Origin: Acetobacteraceae bacterium
GTDB taxonomy: Bacteria > Pseudomonadota > Alphaproteobacteria > Acetobacterales > Acetobacteraceae
DNA length: 18,597 bases
Direction of reading: 5' to 3'
Assembly: GCA_030039695.1 (NCBI GenBank)
Contig: JASHVB010000015.1
Coordinates: forward strand, 1 to 18,597
Shown here: in pieces, positions 16,342 to 18,597 of the stretch
Layout of the letters: each line of letters begins with the position of its first letter
Position numbering within the stretch: position 1 is the first letter of the stretch
The notes under the pieces: generated by a model
What the model was told of the DNA's origin: nothing
The model's database searches: none
The model's input: the letters and a program-made list of their open reading frames with translations, nothing else
Program-made: the position numbers and the translations under genes

Positions 16342-17232
16342 ATGAACGACGCTGTGGCAATGCCGCAATTCGACCGCACAGCCGAAGACCTCGGCAACAT
16401 TGTCGAGCTTGGCCACGTCAACGTCACCGTGCCCGACCAGAGCCAGGCAACGGCGTTCTATCTGATGGGGCTTGGCCTTACCCGCGATCCTTACCTGATG
16501 GCCGGACTTGAGAACATGTGGGTCAACGTCGGCCGCGGCCAGTTCCATCTGCCAACACGCGGCGCACAAGTGGTGCGCGGCACCACGGCGTTGGTAATGC
16601 CTGACCGCGAGGCACTGCTGCGCCGGTTGGAATACGTGAAGAAATATCTGACCGGGACAAAATTCAGCGTTCACGAAACGGAGGATGCGGTCGAGACGAC
16701 CTGTCCGTGGGGCAACCGTATCCGCGTGCACGAGCCCGATACAGCGCGTTTCGGTGCAATGCGCGTCGGCATGCCGTATGTCGAATTCGACGTGCCGGAA
16801 AAGACGAGCCTTGTGGCGGTCGCGCGATTCTACGATGAGATCCTCGGCGCCATCTCCGGCGTGGCGAAGGATCAGCGTGGCGAATACGCGTGGGCGAGTT
16901 GTTCGGCCGAATGCAAGGTGACCTACCGGCACACGAAGAAGAAGCTACCGGAATATGACGGCCACCATATCCAGATCACGCTCGCCGACTTCTCCGGCCC
17001 GCACAAGAAGCTGCTGGAGCGAGGGCTGATCACCGAGGAGAGCGACCAGCACCAGTACCGTTTCCTCGACATCGTCGATGTCGACACCAACAAGCCCCTG
17101 TTCCGCATCGAGCATGAAACGCGCAGTATGCGGCATCCGATGTTCAACCGGGTGTTCATCAACCGCAATCCGGAGATGACCAATCGGAACTTCGTGCCCG
17201 GTTACGAAGTCGGGTTGTGGGCCCTCAATTGA
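16342..17232 (+). CDS. VOC-superfamily protein, extradiol dioxygenase-like, two modules
   Basis: A 296-residue protein with two vicinal-oxygen-chelate modules. The first starts L-G-H-V-N-V-T-V-P at about residue 23 and runs past Q-F-H-L-P. The second starts M-P-Y-V-E-F-D-V-P at about residue 144 and includes A-R-F-Y-D-E-I-L-G and H-H-I-Q-I-T-L. The two-module build is that of type I extradiol (catechol 2,3-type) dioxygenases, but I could not confirm the His-His-Glu iron triad, so glyoxalase-like or non-catalytic VOC roles remain open. The frame is open from a TTG at 16222. I start at 16342 because the residues before it look non-coding and GAGGGG (16326-16331) lies ten bases upstream. Transcribed away from the MFS/esterase pair, possibly sharing a substrate theme. 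Confidence 0.8.
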   Translation: MNDAVAMPQFDRTAEDLGNIVELGHVNVTVPDQSQATAFYLMGLGLTRDPYLMAGLENMWVNVGRGQFHLPTRGAQVVRGTTALVMPDREALLRRLEYVKKYLTGTKFSVHETEDAVETTCPWGNRIRVHEPDTARFGAMRVGMPYVEFDVPEKTSLVAVARFYDEILGAISGVAKDQRGEYAWASCSAECKVTYRHTKKKLPEYDGHHIQITLADFSGPHKKLLERGLITEESDQHQYRFLDIVDVDTNKPLFRIEHETRSMRHPMFNRVFINRNPEMTNRNFVPGYEVGLWALN

Positions 17233-17531
17233 CGACGACGTAGCAGCGAACCCCCCGCTGTTCGGAGCGCAATCGCGAAGGGCTGACGCTCTTCCCTTTG
17301 CCGTGCTGGGCGCGTGCTCTTCCGGTGCACGTCCATGCCCTCGACGGGCCGCTCATCAAGTGTGTCGCGAACGCATGGGCGGTGTACCGCGTGACCGCCC
17401 TTTGCGAAGCGTCAGATGTCATCGGGCCGTCCCTGATGCTCCGCCCATTGCCAACGCCGCGGTTCGCCGCTGTATCGTGAACAGGATAGCCCGGACCATG
17501 ACGAGTCAGGTTCTCACCAGGCACGCGGGGG
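17233..17531. other. Convergent intergenic region, VOC gene and egtD
   Basis: About 300 bases between two genes that end toward each other. Apart from the hairpin at 17377-17403 I see no gene, repeat or tRNA. Short open frames on both strands lack any domain or ribosome site. Confidence 0.5.
17377..17403 (+). terminator. Possible terminator hairpin between VOC gene and egtD
   Basis: GGGCGGT and ACCGCCC form a perfect seven-pair stem with a ten-base loop, followed by TTT on the + strand. The T-run is short and the hairpin is 145 bases after the VOC stop, so termination would be inefficient. An alternative inner fold GCGGT/ACCGC shares bases. No T-run follows on the - strand, so it would not serve egtD. 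Confidence 0.35.
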
Positions 17532-18497
17532 CTATTCCAGCAAGTACAACGCGAACAGACGCTCGGGATCGGTCCACATGTCACGCGCCCGCCAGCCGGC
17601 GCGTGCTGCGATCTCAATGAACCGTTCCGCAGTGTGCTTGTAGCTATTTTCTGTGTGGATCATCTCGCCGGCCGCGAAGTGAACTTCTCGGCCAGCGATG
17701 TGCGTAGTCTGGCGATGGCGGCTGACCAGATACATTTCGATACGGCTTTCCTTGTCGTTCCAGACCGCACGATGGTCGAACGCCGACACCACAAACTCAG
17801 CGCCTGCCTCGCGGTTCAACCGGACCAACAGATTGCGGTTGAACGCGGCCGTCACGCCAGCCGCGTCATCATAGGCCGGCAAGAGGATCGCTGGGTCCTT
17901 GCGCAGGTCGGCGCCTACTAGAAAACGCGCCCCGTCGCCCAGCGTCGTGCGCGCCTGGACCAGGAACCGCGTCGCCTCGAGTGGATCGAGATTGCCAATC
18001 GTGGAGCCGGGGAAGAAGCCGAGCCGTGGCAGGCCGCTGACTGCCTCGGGCAGCACGATCGGCTGCATGAAATCAGCGGCAATCGGATGCACATCGAGCG
18101 TTGGATGCGATCCCGCCAGCCGCGCGCGCATACGGTCCAGCGCGGAAAGCGCGACGTCGATCGGCACATAGGCGCGAACGGCTGGTTGACCCGCCGCGTT
18201 GCGCTGACGCAGCAGATCCTTCGCCTTCGCCTCGTCGCTCGCGCCGTACTCTACCAACGCGGCGTTCGGCGGCAGACCGTCGACCGCCAAAGGCGCGATC
18301 TGTGGCAACAACGCGCGCTCAGTGCGTGTCAGGTAGTACTCCGGCAGTTCAGTGATGCGATAGAACAGCCGGCAGCCTTCCTCGTCGTAGAAGAGCTTGG
18401 CGGGCAGCATTTTCTGGGGGCGCGAGAGGCCGGATAGCGCCACGTCCACCAGACCGCGATCGACGGTCGGGGCGGAAGCTCCGGTGGATGAGGGCAT
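17532..18497 (-). CDS. egtD: L-histidine N(alpha)-methyltransferase (ergothioneine synthesis)
   Basis: Trimethylates the alpha-amino group of histidine to hercynine using three S-adenosylmethionine, the first step of ergothioneine synthesis in the cytoplasm. 321 residues, family-typical. Motifs are the substrate-loop L-P-E-Y-Y-L-T-R-T-E at 51-60, F-F-P-G-S-T-I-G-N at 161-169 (its Asn corresponds to the substrate-binding Asn of mycobacterial EgtD) and G-E-M-I-H-T-E-N-S-Y-K at 277-287. The SAM-site glycine loop reads E-Y-G-A-S-D-E-A-K-A-K at 83-93 rather than the G-S-G-S-x-x-K-T form I would expect. ATG 18497 lacks a strong ribosome site (upstream GAAAGC). It follows the egtB stop by 21 bases, so the two form an operon. 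Confidence 0.93.
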   Translation of the reverse strand: MPSSTGASAPTVDRGLVDVALSGLSRPQKMLPAKLFYDEEGCRLFYRITELPEYYLTRTERALLPQIAPLAVDGLPPNAALVEYGASDEAKAKDLLRQRNAAGQPAVRAYVPIDVALSALDRMRARLAGSHPTLDVHPIAADFMQPIVLPEAVSGLPRLGFFPGSTIGNLDPLEATRFLVQARTTLGDGARFLVGADLRKDPAILLPAYDDAAGVTAAFNRNLLVRLNREAGAEFVVSAFDHRAVWNDKESRIEMYLVSRHRQTTHIAGREVHFAAGEMIHTENSYKHTAERFIEIAARAGWRARDMWTDPERLFALYLLE

Positions 18498-18518
18498 GGG
18501 CAGCGGTTGCTTTCTGTG

Positions 18519-18597
18519 TTAGGCGTCCCGCGCCAGCCTCAGGCCGGAAAATTGCCAGCGCTTGTCAGGGTGGAAGAAGTTACGATAGCTCGATCGT
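18519..18597 (-). CDS. egtB: Ergothioneine biosynthesis protein EgtB, C-terminal end (cut by window edge)
   Basis: Last 25 codons of a leftward gene ending at TAA 18519-18521. The peptide S-S-Y-R-N-F-F-H-P-D-K-R-W-Q-F-S-G-L-R-L-A-R-D-A matches the conserved end of EgtB, the iron-dependent sulfoxide synthase. That enzyme joins hercynine to cysteine or gamma-glutamylcysteine with oxygen, on a formylglycine-generating-enzyme-like fold. The Y-R-N-F-F-x-P and W-Q-F-S-G-L-R-L-A-R blocks are diagnostic. Its immediate position before egtD supports the call. The DinB-like iron-binding half lies outside the window. Confidence 0.88.
   Translation of the reverse strand, partial: RSSYRNFFHPDKRWQFSGLRLARDA

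Noticed and set aside
17225..17617. 130-codon - strand frame between VOC gene and egtD
   Set aside because: Overlaps the 3' end of egtD out of frame; no ribosome site or domain.

Overview
High-GC chromosomal DNA from an alphaproteobacterium. The mdh-sucC-sucD block, glmM-thiD, an ergothioneine egtB-egtD pair and a tetrapyrrole-free mix of SDR, MFS and VOC genes fit Rhodospirillales, probably Acetobacteraceae. That placement is an inference from gene content and protein flavour, not from a database search.

Left part (1-2418, + strand): the 3' end of a short-chain dehydrogenase, then glmM (phosphoglucosamine mutase, cell-wall precursor synthesis) overlapping thiD (HMP/HMP-P kinase, thiamine synthesis) by one base. 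A 960-base stretch follows with no convincing intact gene and a possible tyrosine-recombinase scrap, so it looks like eroded accessory DNA.

Central accessory part (3378-8876): an orphan periplasmic substrate-binding protein (-); a UMF1/Atg22-like MFS transporter (+) preceded by a possible 33-codon coupled leader; an SDR gene broken by two compensating frameshifts; a membrane-anchored Spy/CpxP-like protein with four LTxxQ motifs (-); a divergent MarR regulator (+); and a decayed IS5-family transposase (-). A 16-base dyad upstream of marR (TAATACGCTCGTGTTA) recurs with two differences upstream of the MFS operon (TAATACGTATATGTTA). The simplest reading is a MarR repressor that controls itself and the MFS-SDR operon.

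TCA-cycle block (8888-12085, - strand): mdh, sucC, sucD in transcription order. sucC and sucD are one base apart. The usual downstream sucA/sucB genes are absent; the transposase relic begins directly after sucD.

Right part (12086-18597): a frameshifted DUF2064/TIGR04282-type glycosyltransferase-like gene (+); a carboxylesterase translationally coupled to an EntS-like MFS exporter (-, ATGA overlap); a two-module VOC-fold protein (+) across a divergent region with two dyads; then egtD and the last 25 codons of egtB (-), making ergothioneine. No rRNA, tRNA or CRISPR array was recognised. I did not find a clearly unprecedented system. The strongest leads are the shared MarR-type operator, the internally duplicated LTxxQ protein next to that regulator, and the possible leader peptide before the MFS gene.
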